The notes below the pieces were generated by a model, which did no database searches, had not been told where the DNA came from, and worked only from the letters and a program-made list of their open reading frames with translations. DNA of 64,000 nt, taken from positions 1,364,001 through 1,428,000 of the forward strand of contig JAUCEF010000018.1 in assembly GCA_033558025.1 (NCBI GenBank), given 5' to 3'. Made by a program: the position numbers and the translations under genes. The stretch's first letter is position 1. Each line of letters starts with the position of its first letter. Below are positions 23,500-32,650 of the stretch, one piece after another. Source of the DNA: Phytophthora sp. 'mugwort' (Eukaryota > Oomycota > Peronosporomycetes > Peronosporales > Peronosporaceae).

Positions 23500-23980
23500 G
23501 CTGCTACTAGTACACGTAAGTATACCCATCCCTTCCGAGTCTTAATGGACTCTGCGGCACCGAGACTCCGCACGCCGCCAGACTGTTCAGAGAACCGCAA
23601 CAAGTTGGTGATGCTATACGAGAACGCAAATGCAACGGGACAGTGTCGGTACAACTGGCCGACGGAACGGTGTTTACCGTTCTCAAGATCCATGTGGATC
23701 TAGCTGTGAAGTTCGAGGACTTCGACGGCATGGACAATTTACTGTCCTAGAGATGGACAAGTATGGCTTGACGTAACAAAGCCATCGGGACCAGCCTGCA
23801 GTTACTGACAGAGCATTGGTTAGTCATGTTCCCACCTCTGCCAGGAACTGGGGCGTCCGAAAGGGGCGCCGGGATGTAGGAGCATCCAGTGAATGTTTGA
23901 GATCCGCCGACGTATTTAGCGACTCCCTGGAAGCGGTGGCAGCAAAAGCTGCACTTGGTCGAGCGCGGCAGTTCTTAACA
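23500..23980 (+). pseudogene. Retropepsin region of A2 (frameshifted)
   Basis: Contains VLMDSAAP (active-site region with Ala for Gly), then in shifted frames homology to A1's protease core. The PWLEKHEPRIDW segment seen in A1 has been lost by a small deletion near 23770. Non-functional. Confidence 0.65.
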
Positions 23981-24049
23981 GGATAGACCTCGATCCCCAC
24001 CGAAATCTAGACTGGTGGCCAAGGCTTGAAGAGTGGCGGTGCCAGGTGG

Positions 24050-24215
24050 CACCCACCTGGTGGGTAACCAAGGTCCACGCCAGGTCACCCAGACCAAAAC
24101 TGGCGAGGAAGACGCACAATGTGCTTCCTGTGTGGGTAACCTAGTTCCATACCGGGTCGCCCAGACCTTAACTGAAGAAGAAGCGGCGAGACGCTCTTCT
24201 TGTGTGGTAACCAAG
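24050..24215 (+). repeat. 71-72 bp tandem repeat with 24-residue coding period
   Basis: Just over two units. In the plus frame each unit gives a 24-residue motif (VGNLVPYRVAQTLTEEEAAR type), repeated as VGNQGPRQVTQTKTGEEDAQ. The unit length in residues matches the DNA period, so it may have encoded a repeat linker between protease and RT. Homologous to 18240-18440. Confidence 0.7.
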
Positions 24216-24365
24216 TTCCACACGAAGCCCTTGGGGCTTTGGACTTCGTCAATGAGGCGCCCACAGATGTGGTTAGCGAAGTCCCATGCCGCGATCGCCG
24301 TCGGCGACAAAGACGACACCGCAAGTCGATTTGAAATCACTTCAGACTGGAGTCGCTTTAAGCGA

Positions 24366-24370
24366 CTCGG
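24366..24370. other. Target-site duplication, left copy (CTCGG)
   Basis: CTCGG immediately precedes the outer end of the left LTR. The same five bases follow the outer end of the right LTR at 38519-38523. The homologous region of 18580-18620 shows an uninterrupted site, confirming insertion. Confidence 0.85.
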
Positions 24371-24938
24371 TCTCCCGAGTCCGGGTGGGGAACTAACACG
24401 CCAGCTATTCCGGCCGTGTGTCAAGGCCCTGCTGCGGTACAAGTGCCGCGACCATGGGATCTCATCACTCTCGCCGAAGGAATGGCCGCTTATGGGACTC
24501 ACTATCCTACGTGATGACCGCGATGCAAGCGCGCTCTCTACGAGGTACTCGGTTCGGCGTCTAGTCGGGCCCTTAGTCTCGAGGAAGGCTGGCATAGCCG
24601 TTCGGGCTAACTGTTCTTCCGTGAATCGGCGAGGTGACACGGTTCCGTAGGCTGAACAGTGGCCAAATCGTATGCATCGGGCGGGGAGCGCGTGAGCTGT
24701 TCAAGTGGATGTTCTGAATTGGATGTACTACCCATGAGTGAGGTCGCTGTAGTCTAGATCTCAGTCGTAAGCTTCTCTGCAGAACAGAATCCAGCCCCAA
24801 CCAACTAGGAAATTGCATTTTTCAGTTAAGCGTTCTACTTTCCCTATCAAGCGTTCCTCCTTCGAGTTAATCTAAACAAGACCGTACTCAAAACAGCCCG
24901 CAGATTGCCGACCCCTTTGCAGAGGAAGGTGCGCGACA
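24371..24938 (+). repeat. LTR of element B, left end, inverted orientation
   Basis: 568-bp full-length LTR. It begins TCTCCCGAGTCCGGG (right copy TGTCCCGGGTCCGGG) and ends GCGCGACA. It is in plus orientation while the element's genes and its right LTR are on the minus strand, so the U3 ends of both LTRs face outward. It is nearly identical to 37949-38518. Confidence 0.9.
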
Positions 24939-24940
24939 TA

Positions 24941-24956
24941 CCCTGCTTCTCCACCA
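24941..24956 (-). other. Second primer-binding site copy at the LTR-LTR junction
   Basis: Minus-strand TGGTGGAGAAGCAGGG, identical to the site at 37931-37946. It lies between the shortened LTR (ending CA at 24959) and the inverted LTR (starting at 24938). A primer site is not expected after a 3' LTR. Confidence 0.85.
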
Positions 24957-24958
24957 AA

Positions 24959-25214
24959 TGATTCGGAAAGAACGGTTAGTCGGAACGGCTATGCCAGCCT
25001 TCCTCGAGACTAAGGGCCCGACCAGACGCCAAACCGAGTACCTCGTAGAGAGCGCACTTGCACCGCGGTCATCATGTAGGACGGTGAGTCTCATAAACGG
25101 CCATCCCTTCGGCGAGAGTGATGAAACCCATGGTCGCGGCACTTGCACCGCAGCAGGGCCTTGGCACATGGCCGGAATAGCTGGCGTGTTGGTTCCCCAC
25201 CCGGACTCGGGACA
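24959..25214 (-). repeat. Shortened LTR of element B (left, minus orientation)
   Basis: 256-bp U3 portion, starting TGTCCCGAGTCC at 25214. It matches the first part of both full LTRs, then jumps at gaatca directly to the primer site. It follows a purine tract and is thus in the position of the true 3' LTR. Confidence 0.8.
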
Positions 25215-25222
25215 TTCTCCCC
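25215..25222 (-). other. Polypurine tract candidate
   Basis: GGGGAGAA on the minus strand immediately upstream of the LTR start TGTCCC, the expected place for plus-strand priming in a minus-strand Ty3/gypsy element. Confidence 0.5.
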
Positions 25223-25364
25223 GACTTACGGTACGCTGTCCACGGCGTACCTCCGGAGGTGGGGCGGGTTCATGTTGCGGTTCCAATCCGAACGAGCGAG
25301 ACGTGCGAAGCATGTTTTCACCATCAACCTCCACCGTCGTGCACAAGCTTGTATCCCCTTAAAA

Positions 25365-26480
25365 GTCTTACAGTTCCTCCGTATCACCGGAGCGAAGCTG
25401 ACGCATGCTGGTAAATTCAGTGCGGGTCCACCGAGAAGCGTTCCTCATGGCACACTTGATAGCGTTCTTCAGAACCGAAGTGAGGGAAGCCTTCACCAGC
25501 TTACCATCCACGTCTCCCTAACGCCACACGTGCATGAACAACCCAACGCAGAATGCCCCAGTAGTAAAATAGAAACCATAGGAACTCGAAGACAGCATTC
25601 AATCCGCTGAGAGACGATACCACAATCGCCACGCTCCCGCTCCCACAGAGGAAGTATTCAGCTAAGTCGTACACTGCCATGGGTAAGTGCACGACTAATG
25701 AGAAGAACAGGACTACCGCCCAGCCGACAGGTTGGATGACTTCGCAGACACGGTTAAATGTAGCTGCAGAAGCTTCTTTCACGGCGGTGCAATACTTGCC
25801 AGTCGAATGAAGTGTCTGTAATGAGAGATCGGGTAAGTACTCATAGAGCGTCGTATAGAGGGCAAACCATCAGGCAGGCAGCATTCGTTCGAACGGACCG
25901 TATGACGAGGCGTTCTCTTGTAGTTCTTGGAGCGGCGCCGCAAACAACGCGCCCCATAGGGCGAAGACGTATGCGGGGCCATGCAGACCTCGAACTTCCC
26001 GATCTTGTAGGACTTCTTGATAACAAGACAGGTGGGCACTGCACATCCCACAATCAATGGCAACAGTCGCCATATGGCTCCTCCGAACGCCCACGCCACG
26101 TTGCGAAGCGGTGTCGTCAATACATGTACCCACACGGTAACACAGCCGAGGCCACTGAGCAGTATGCCGGCAGTAAATCAACGCGAGCGTACTCGTCGAG
26201 GAAAGCGTCTAGGAACGCCCTCACCCAGAGATCACCGTCTCAAACTTGGCCGATTTCGGAATGGCCGCGATATAATCGAGGTCTAATAGGGCGCTTACGC
26301 GTCCGACACTCAAAAACGCCTATGGGCAATCTCACCGGGATCCCGCGGCACTCGTGGTTACGGGAAAGACAGGGAGACAGGGCACGCTAGGTCAATCATT
26401 TTTGAGTCCCGTTGGCGGCAACGATGGGCACCCATGAAATCTTTAGCGCCTGGTCCCAGCTAGTCAATTCCATTCGAAAG
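25365..26480 (-). pseudogene. Polytopic membrane-protein ORF in env position (element B)
   Basis: Minus-strand coding relic in at least five frame pieces between pol and the left LTR. Pieces in order include FECRTRK, LDYIAAIPKSAKFETVI, RAFLDAFLDEYARVDLLPAY, a hydrophobic segment (LLPLIVGCAVPTCLV at about 26070-26025), YVFALWGALFAAPLQEL at about 25950, GWAVVLFFSLVVHLPMAVYD at about 25700, and LNAVFEFLWFLFYYWGILRW at about 25600. It closes with a stop near 25365. At least four hydrophobic spans suggest a multi-pass membrane protein. Position after integrase and before the LTR is where env-like genes sit in some Ty3/gypsy elements, but a polytopic protein is unlike ordinary envelopes. A captured host gene is an alternative. 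I do not recognise the family. Confidence 0.55.
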
Positions 26481-26619
26481 TCCCTGCTCTCGCGAGAACC
26501 TTTCTACTGCCTGTCCCATCAATCCTCAAGAACCCTTCAGTATCTCGAGAGGGACCGATACTCGGTCGGATTAGAACTAAAGGGACTGAGATCATTCTCC
26601 AATCCACCACCAAGCCTCC

Positions 26620-28120
26620 ATGAGCCACGCAAAGAGGCTGGTTGACCAAGACGAGGAGCCCGCCAAGCGGATTGCCGACCTACTCTCCAAGAATCGAGAG
26701 GGAAAGGGACCGCTCATGTCGTTGGCCGAGAGGTTGGCGCAACAGGCCTTTTTGGATCAAGGTGCGTACCGTTCTGGCAACGAATAAGACATCCATCTGC
26801 CTTGAGACTCCGGATTATATTGCGAATGCCCTTCTAGAGGAAGAGGATGAGGACGCTCTTGATGCGTTGGGTGCCCCCATCTTTCTTCCTCTCCCTTCCG
26901 CGAGCAACGGTCCCCCGGATCATTCTCGGTTTGCTGACAATCAGAACAAGCGCTCCAGTACTCCTCCCCCGAGATCTTCCCAGTCCAAGTCCCGTGCTTC
27001 CAAGAGAACGAAGGTCACTTCCACAGTGCAACCCGCAGTTTCTTCGCCGTTAGTGGCTGTCGCCGAGTCGTTCATCCCGTTCGAGCTGACCGACTGGGTC
27101 CATCCGGACGTGAAGAAGGATTTGGAGAAACTCTATCGGCGTGCCGGCGCTCTCGTCGTGTCGCTTTGTGAAAGAGCGTACCCCTGGGTGGGGCAACGCC
27201 TCTGGTACGATCCGGGCTCGTATCCCAACTTGCACCGTAGCTCACTGGTGGTTCTGGCACACTTTCAGGCCACTGTTCTTTGGGTGGGCGTTGCACGCTC
27301 CGTTGAAAACCAAGTCGTCTCAAGTGCAGCGATGCAAGCAGAAGTTGGCGGCCGTGCGTGAAAGACTTCGCTTTCTCAGTCTCTGCATCGAGACGTGGGG
27401 GTACATTAACTTCTTGCAACGCCTCGAGTCAAGTGGGAACCGAAATCTTCTCTGGTGGGGCGGGGCTCCTGGCAAGACGTCCAAGGATGCCAAATCATTC
27501 ACAGGCGTTCCCATTCAAGATTTAGGAGGGGGGGGGGGGGGCGCTTTGGCGTCGAGACAAAGATGTGTATCAGCTCAAGTAGAAATACGCCTTAAAGCCA
27601 TTCCGTATCGACGACGTGGGATCCTACCGTAACCTGCCAGAGTTCCTGGAGCAGACGAACGCCTTTGCTTCGACCCTCCCCCGTATAAGAAGCGTCTCAG
27701 CGACCTAGCTCTCGCCCGGATCCGAAGGGACGCTACATCAGGGCGGTCGGCCCAATGTCACTGGGTAGGGGACTCTAGCAAGGGTGATTGGGCCAAGCTC
27801 CTTCAGACACACACATCAAGGAAGTACTGGCCGAGACTGACAAGGCTCTGGATGCCGGCACATACGTGGCTCCAACCGTTCCGGGACACAATCCCAAAGA
27901 GGCCGCTACGCCCGGGTACTCCCAACTCCGAGGTAAGGACGGCAAAGTTTAAGGTTTTGCAACCCGTTACGGATGACGCAGAAGAAGAGCAAGACGATGA
28001 TGGTGATAACAGTGTGGCTGAGAGCGAATCCAGTGAGCCGTCCCAGAAACATCAGAGTGACGAAGACTCGGCAGCCGAATCCGGAGGAGAGAAGGACGAG
28101 AACGACCGCGCTCCGTCTTG
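26620..28120 (+). pseudogene. Antisense ORF of unknown function within element B
   Basis: Opposite in strand to B's gag-pol. It starts MSHAKRLVDQDEEPAKR (ATG 26620). It continues after a frameshift as 26790-27360 (ETPDYIANALLEEEDEDALD; Pro/Ser-rich basic linker; FIPFELTDWVHPDVKKDLEK). A third frame at 27330-27490 holds VRERLRFLSLCIETWGYINF. The tail at 27852-28120 is highly acidic (DDAEEEQDDDGDN). A G run at 27527-27541 marks a likely slippage site. It diverges head-to-head from the membrane-protein ORF with about 150-250 bp between them. Composition resembles a gag-like or nucleic-acid-associated protein, but I recognise no domain. Confidence 0.5.
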
Positions 28121-28331
28121 AAGAAGTGTCCGCCAAAACTCCATGTGCCTCCAGGGCGAAGGAGCATCTCTTAGCGTTCCATAAGTCATCTAGTTAATCC
28201 GTATTTTGCCACTTTTATAGGAGATCCCAATCTCATGTTTTTCAAACCGTGCAGTAAAAATCCAAAATACGCAAATATCGAAAGCCCGATCGTTCCAAAG
28301 GGGAACCTCGGGTAGGAACTACCCCTTCAAC

Positions 28332-31300
28332 TAGAAGAGTAGTTCTTCCTCATCCACGGCAGCATTGGCTTTTGAGAGCAGAGTATTTCGCCGAATCTCG
28401 GGCCATCCTTTCTCCTTCCGACTCGCTTCAAAAGCATTAACCAGAGCTCATAGTCGGGTAACAGAGAGATCATAGGGCGCCAGCAAGTTTCGTAAGTAGG
28501 CATGAGTACCACATTCTGTTCTTGCCGGTCTTGAACACGCTTAGCCAAGATCGTTATGATGAGCTGATCCACGCCCGAGAAGGTGGTCTCTTCTTCCCCG
28601 AGTGTGAGATGCTCCGCGAAACTAGAGTTCGGCATATCCTCAAACGAGGACGGCCCATTATGATCCACTCCAGAAACGCTCGAACTTTGGGCTGTGCTTC
28701 AGTCGGGAAAGATCGACTTATACTTCCTCAAGCGAATAACGTTCACGACTCGGCTCGGATGACTAGGAATCGCCACCAGATAGGCGTTCTCACCAACGCT
28801 ACGCACAATGCGGTAAGGTCCGTGCCAGGAGAAAGCGAGTTTCTATGTTTTACGTCCGTCATGCCGAGCTCGGAAATATTGGTACACCCAGACGGGATCA
28901 CCTTCCTCAAAGGTCACCTTAACCTGTCTCGCCAGCCGTTGTCGTGTTGGTCTTGATCCTTCAGCAATTGTCTCTCAACAATCATCTTTGAGTCGCGGAG
29001 CGATAAGTATAAGCGCCTTCGATACGTGGCGACTTCGTCACTCTTCCACTCATTCATAATGTTTAAGAACGCTAAGTCGAGGGATAATACTGGGTCCCGC
29101 CCGTACAGACTGAAGAAGGGCGTGTAATCCAACGCCCGTGGTAGGATGTCCGATAAGCAAAGAGAACTTGAGGTAGGTACAAGTCCCAATCGGTTTGAAT
29201 TCGCTCACGAACATACGTAGTATGCCTATCAGAGTGCCATTGAATCTCTCTACGAGTCCTTGAGTCTGCGGGTGGTACGCTGCAGCGAACGGTTTCTTGA
29301 TACCAAGCGTCTCATAGAACGACTTAGTTAGTTCCGAAATTAAGTTGGATCCACGGCCACTCAACAAGCGTTCCGGGACACTGTGTCGTGAGATGAATTC
29401 ATTCACGATGAGATCCACAAACGTGATAGTGTCCAGCATTGCAACAGGGAACGCTTCGGTCCAGCGGGTGAAATAGTCGGCGGAAACAAGTATAAACTTA
29501 TTTCCTCGGGGAATGGTGATCAAGGGCCCTATAGCGTCGACCACAATCAACGAGAATGGCCTGGACAGTTTTTGAACAGGCATCTTTTGCATGAGGCCTT
29601 TCTCCAGGGTCGGTACCCTTTCCCACTACCGCAAGTAGAGCAAGCCCTAAATTTATCCGCCGCATCTCGCTTCCAGCCCTGCCAATATGCATGCTTACGA
29701 ACCTTGTCGATGATTTTCGTCAGACTTCCGTGAGAGGAGAACAAATGACTATGACAGTAGTGAAGAACCGTCTCGATGAACGGTAACGGGATCACCGGAA
29801 GACTCACAGTGCAAGCAGGTCCACCTCGGGCACCGAAGATGGACCTTGCGCATTAGAACCCGTTACGGATTACATAGTGAGGAGCCATCTGTAGAATCCT
29901 CACACGGAGTTGAGGGTCGAGCGCCAGCGCCCCGTCTTCCAGGAAATCCACACTTGCCTGGATTCATGGAGTACGCTTCTACCCTCTAGGAAGCGTTCTC
30001 GGCCGAGTCCGAACTGGTCCACAATGGCCACAAGCACCTGGTCGCTAGGGTCGACATCGCCGAGGGGGCCCACTGAGTCGGGTTCTTCGTCTTTTCCTTC
30101 TTCTTCAGCTCGGGATTCGGGCCCCCGGGGAGGGACATAGGAGGTAGGCTCCTCCCCCACATCGCTCGAGCTCACCATCTGAAAGTTCGGCTCGTCGTCG
30201 TTGCTCGCGTAGGTGCTTCCTCCCCGACTTGAGTGAGACCCTCCTCGCCGTCGACGGAGTCATTTAGGAGGTCCTGGATGGTGGGCATTCACTGCAGACT
30301 GGTGCAACTACGAGAGGCCATCCGCGTGTCCCATTGACGCCCCTGGCGTGTGGTAGACCTTGAATCGTAACTGCGAGAGTTGCATGGACCAACAGCATTG
30401 CTGGTACGGTTCTCTGCATTAAAGAGCCAGGTCAGGGCTTTATGGTCCAAGTACAAATCGAACTCTTGCCGATCCAAATAGCACCAGAATTTCCTAGTGG
30501 CCCACACAATCCCCCAGCATCCGATTTCCGATGTACCATCCTCCTAATGAATCTAGTTCTTCTCGGATCCAACTAGAAGCTCGCTAGCATAAGCCACGAC
30601 ACGGTCTCTACCGTCGACCGTTTGCATGAGGCACGCTCCCACGGCTAGCCTTGAAGAGTCCACGTATGACTTGAACCGGATTGTGAAACCGGGTACACGA
30701 GAATGGGAGGCCCCCTAATCGTCGCTTCAGCTGGAAGAAGGAAGCCTCATATACAGCGTTCCAAAGGAACGGCCTCCCCTTCACTTTTAGCCGCTCGATG
30801 GGCTCAGAGATGGCAGCGTACCCTGGGAGATATATATCTTAGGAAATAGCTCGTGAGTCCCAGGATGCTCGTACCGTGCGGAGATCATGTGGTCGGAGTA
30901 CGTTAACCACGGCCTTTACCTTCTCCGGTTTAGGCAAGGTTCCTGACGGTGTCACGATGTGTCCCACGAAAGCTACTTCGTCCCGACACACCGGCACTTC
31001 TTCATTTTCAGTTTGAACCCAGCGTTCCTGAAACGATGCAACACTTGTTTCAACCGTACCAGATGAGTAGGAAAGTCTTTGCTGAATACCGCACAGTTGG
31101 CCAAGTACACTAGACAAGTCCGACATTTCAAATCCACAAGAACGTTCTCCATCAACCTCTCGACGGCGTTACACAGACCTAATAGCATTACTAGCCACTC
31201 GAAGAGTCCATATTTGCACGTGAACGCTGTATTCTCCACGCTATCCTCAGCCATAGGAACGTTCCAGTAGCCATAAGGCAATGTTCACAGTCGAGAATAG

Positions 31301-31805
31301 TTTAGCGTTCCCCAACACGTCCAAAATCTCGTCAATCAGGGACATACGGTAACAATGTTTAATCGTCACGGCGTTCAGACGGTGGTAATCAATACAAAAA
31401 CGTAGACCGCCCTCTGATTTCCTGGTCATAAGAACATGGTTGGCCCACGGACTAGTTGACGGTCGGATGTGGCCCAGCTCAACATATTGTTGGATTTCTG
31501 CTTCCATCACGTCACATTCCGCCTTGGACACCAGGTACAAACGTTGTTTAATAGGTGGCTGCGTTCCCGTATCGATAGGGAACTTTAACAGGTCCGTTCG
31601 CCCAGGGGCCATGGACGTCTCGACAAACAAGTCCTGGAATGATTCGAGAACGTCTCGCAGGAGTTCTCGCTGTTCGTTCCCCAGCTTCGGTCCCACGAGT
31701 TCTTCTAAGCGGGAGCGTTCCGGCTCAGACATCGGGTCATGTGGTGTAGCCGTGTCCCTCGGGGCCGCGTCATAGACTGGGTTGATTCGGTCAAATTCAC
31801 CGGTA
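28332..31805 (-). pseudogene. Pol of element B: RT, RNaseH, integrase (broken)
   Basis: Minus-strand Ty3/gypsy pol. RT begins at about 31780 with ELVGPKLGNEQRELL, then LRFCIDYHRLNAVTIKHCY, and continues at 31281-30840 (PYGYWNVPMAEDSVE, VAFVGHIVTPSGTLPKPEKV). RNaseH lies at about 30507-30420 (FDLYLDHKALTWLFNAENRT). The zinc-binding part of integrase is at 29807-29650 (CHSHLFSSHGSLTK), and the core at 29592-29050 (VDAIGPLITIPRGNKFILVS; AAYHPQTQGLVERFNGTL). The catalytic-box Tyr-Met-Asp-Asp of RT is not visible, lost in a damaged stretch at about 31150. The final residues LLSKANAAVDEEELLF stop at 28332. Frameshifts and stops throughout show a dead copy. Confidence 0.88.
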
Positions 31806-31836
31806 CTGAGGTCGTCTCAACCTCCTTGGTGGTCTC

Positions 31837-31926
31837 CTCAGAATGGAACTAGCACAACCAGGTAAATTTTCATGGAAAATCATCATATATAATGTTGTTG
31901 TAACTGCTCATGCTTTTATTATGTTT
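31837..31926 (+). pseudogene. cox1: cox1 fragment (nuclear mitochondrial copy)
   Basis: Reads RMELAQPG, then after a small scramble YNVVVTAHAFIM, the diagnostic N-terminal region of cytochrome c oxidase subunit 1. About ten residues between the two motifs are distorted by indels relative to the expected GNQIFMGNHQL segment. Confidence 0.92.
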
Positions 31927-31934
31927 TTTTAAAT

Positions 31935-32012
31935 GTTTTTTTTTAATTATGATTACTGTATTTGTTTGTTGGATGTTATTTAGAGTTATTACTCTTTTTG
32001 ATGAAAGAAAAT
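31935..32012 (+). pseudogene. cox2: cox2-like fragment (nuclear mitochondrial copy)
   Basis: The frame gives FFLIMITVFVCWMLFRVITL followed by FDERK, consistent with the first membrane helix region of cytochrome c oxidase subunit 2. The following 70 AT-rich bases are not assigned. Confidence 0.65.
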
Positions 32013-32079
32013 AAAGCGTTTATTTTTTTAAATTTTTTAATATTTCATATTGTTTTGAATTTTTTTCTATATTATTTCA

Positions 32080-32177
32080 TTTGATTTACCTGAAGCTGAA
32101 GCTGAATTAGTTTCAGGTTATAATGTAGAATATTCTGCAATGGGTTTTGCATTATTTTTTTTAGGTGAATATGCTAA
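32080..32177 (+). pseudogene. nad1: nad1 fragment (nuclear mitochondrial copy)
   Basis: Reads [20 protein letters not shown] followed by [12 protein letters not shown], one of the most conserved stretches of NADH dehydrogenase subunit 1. It is uninterrupted for about 33 codons. Confidence 0.95.
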
Positions 32178-32185
32178 GATAGAGA

Positions 32186-32299
32186 TTAGTAGATATTGGT
32201 ATTATATCTGCTAAAGATGCTTTAAATTTTGGTTTTAGTGGTGTAATGTTACGTGAATCTGGTATTTCATGGGATTTACGCAAAAAGCAACCTTATGAA
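32186..32299 (+). pseudogene. nad7: nad7 fragment (nuclear mitochondrial copy)
   Basis: Reads [20 protein letters not shown] followed by [18 protein letters not shown], the conserved GVMLRGSG region of NADH dehydrogenase subunit 7 (49-kDa subunit). It follows the nad1 piece after only eight bases. Confidence 0.93.
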
Positions 32300-32392
32300 T
32301 TCATGTAATAAAATTAAATGTATCAATACTGCACCCACAATTATAAAAGGTAATGTAAAATGTAAACTAAGAAAACGATTTAATGTTGGATT

Positions 32393-32481
32393 ATCAACGT
32401 ACTCGAATTTGAACCCACGAGTTAATAAATTAACTGATAGTTTAGCAAACTACTGCCTTAAACCTGACTTGGCTATTCGAC
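32393..32481 (-). pseudogene. trnS: mitochondrial tRNA-Ser(GCU)-like sequence
   Basis: Minus strand shows an anticodon loop TTGCTAA (GCT), a long variable arm (agttaatttattaact) and GGTTCAAATTC. The T-stem no longer pairs fully, so it is a decayed copy. Confidence 0.7.
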
Positions 32482-32494
32482 CTAAAATATAAAA

Positions 32495-32553
32495 CTTATT
32501 TGATAGGATTTGAACCTACAACCTAATGGTCAACAGCCATTTGCTCTACCGTT
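32495..32553 (-). pseudogene. trnN: mitochondrial tRNA-Asn(GUU)-like sequence, 5' end missing
   Basis: Minus strand has CTCAACGGTAGAG (D arm), anticodon stem-loop AATGG-CTGTTGA-CCATT (GTT) and GTAGGTTCAAATCCTAT (T arm). The 5' acceptor strand is replaced, marking another junction in the mosaic. Confidence 0.7.
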
Positions 32554-32650
32554 GAGGATTTGTAATTTTTTATCATCTAATTTAATAGGACCTTTACGAA
32601 TTTTATTAAGTACTTGCAAATAATTCGATTGATTGTCGCATTTCTTAGCT

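Larger units (their letters stand above)
22003..24370 (+). mobile_element. Ty3/gypsy element A2, 5' half (LTR-gag-PR)
   Basis: Plus-strand 5' half of element A2, inverted relative to A1. Order: LTR 22003-22377, primer site 22380-22396, gag 22422-23113, zinc knuckle about 23266-23310, hairpin 23429-23482, protease region about 23540-23980, and 71-bp tandem repeats 24050-24215. At 24370 it is interrupted by element B. The second half resumes at 38524 and runs to about 41630 with RT, RNaseH and integrase. Confidence 0.88.
31837..32650. other. NUMT: mosaic of mitochondrial DNA fragments inserted in element B
   Basis: About 0.8 kb of very AT-rich DNA sits between protease and RT of element B, where the flanking pol sequence is GC-balanced. 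It holds short pieces of at least cox1, cox2, nad1 and nad7 on the plus strand and two tRNA remnants on the minus strand, joined end to end. These genes are never this close and truncated in an organelle genome. The insert is therefore a nuclear copy built from several fragments, inserted after the element itself, since pol flanks it on both sides. Confidence 0.9.

Noticed and set aside
25812..26390. 192-codon plus-strand ORF opposite the membrane-protein relic
   Set aside because: Arg/Thr/Ser-rich translation typical of an antisense shadow; the minus strand gives coherent hydrophobic segments across frames.
27520..27545. Run of about 14 G as a possible programmed frameshift site
   Set aside because: The host frame is already broken elsewhere; homopolymer slippage or sequencing error is more likely.
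32253..32492. 79-codon ORF in the mitochondrial insert
   Set aside because: It crosses the end of the nad7 piece and runs antisense through the tRNA-Ser-like sequence, so it is chance in AT-rich DNA.
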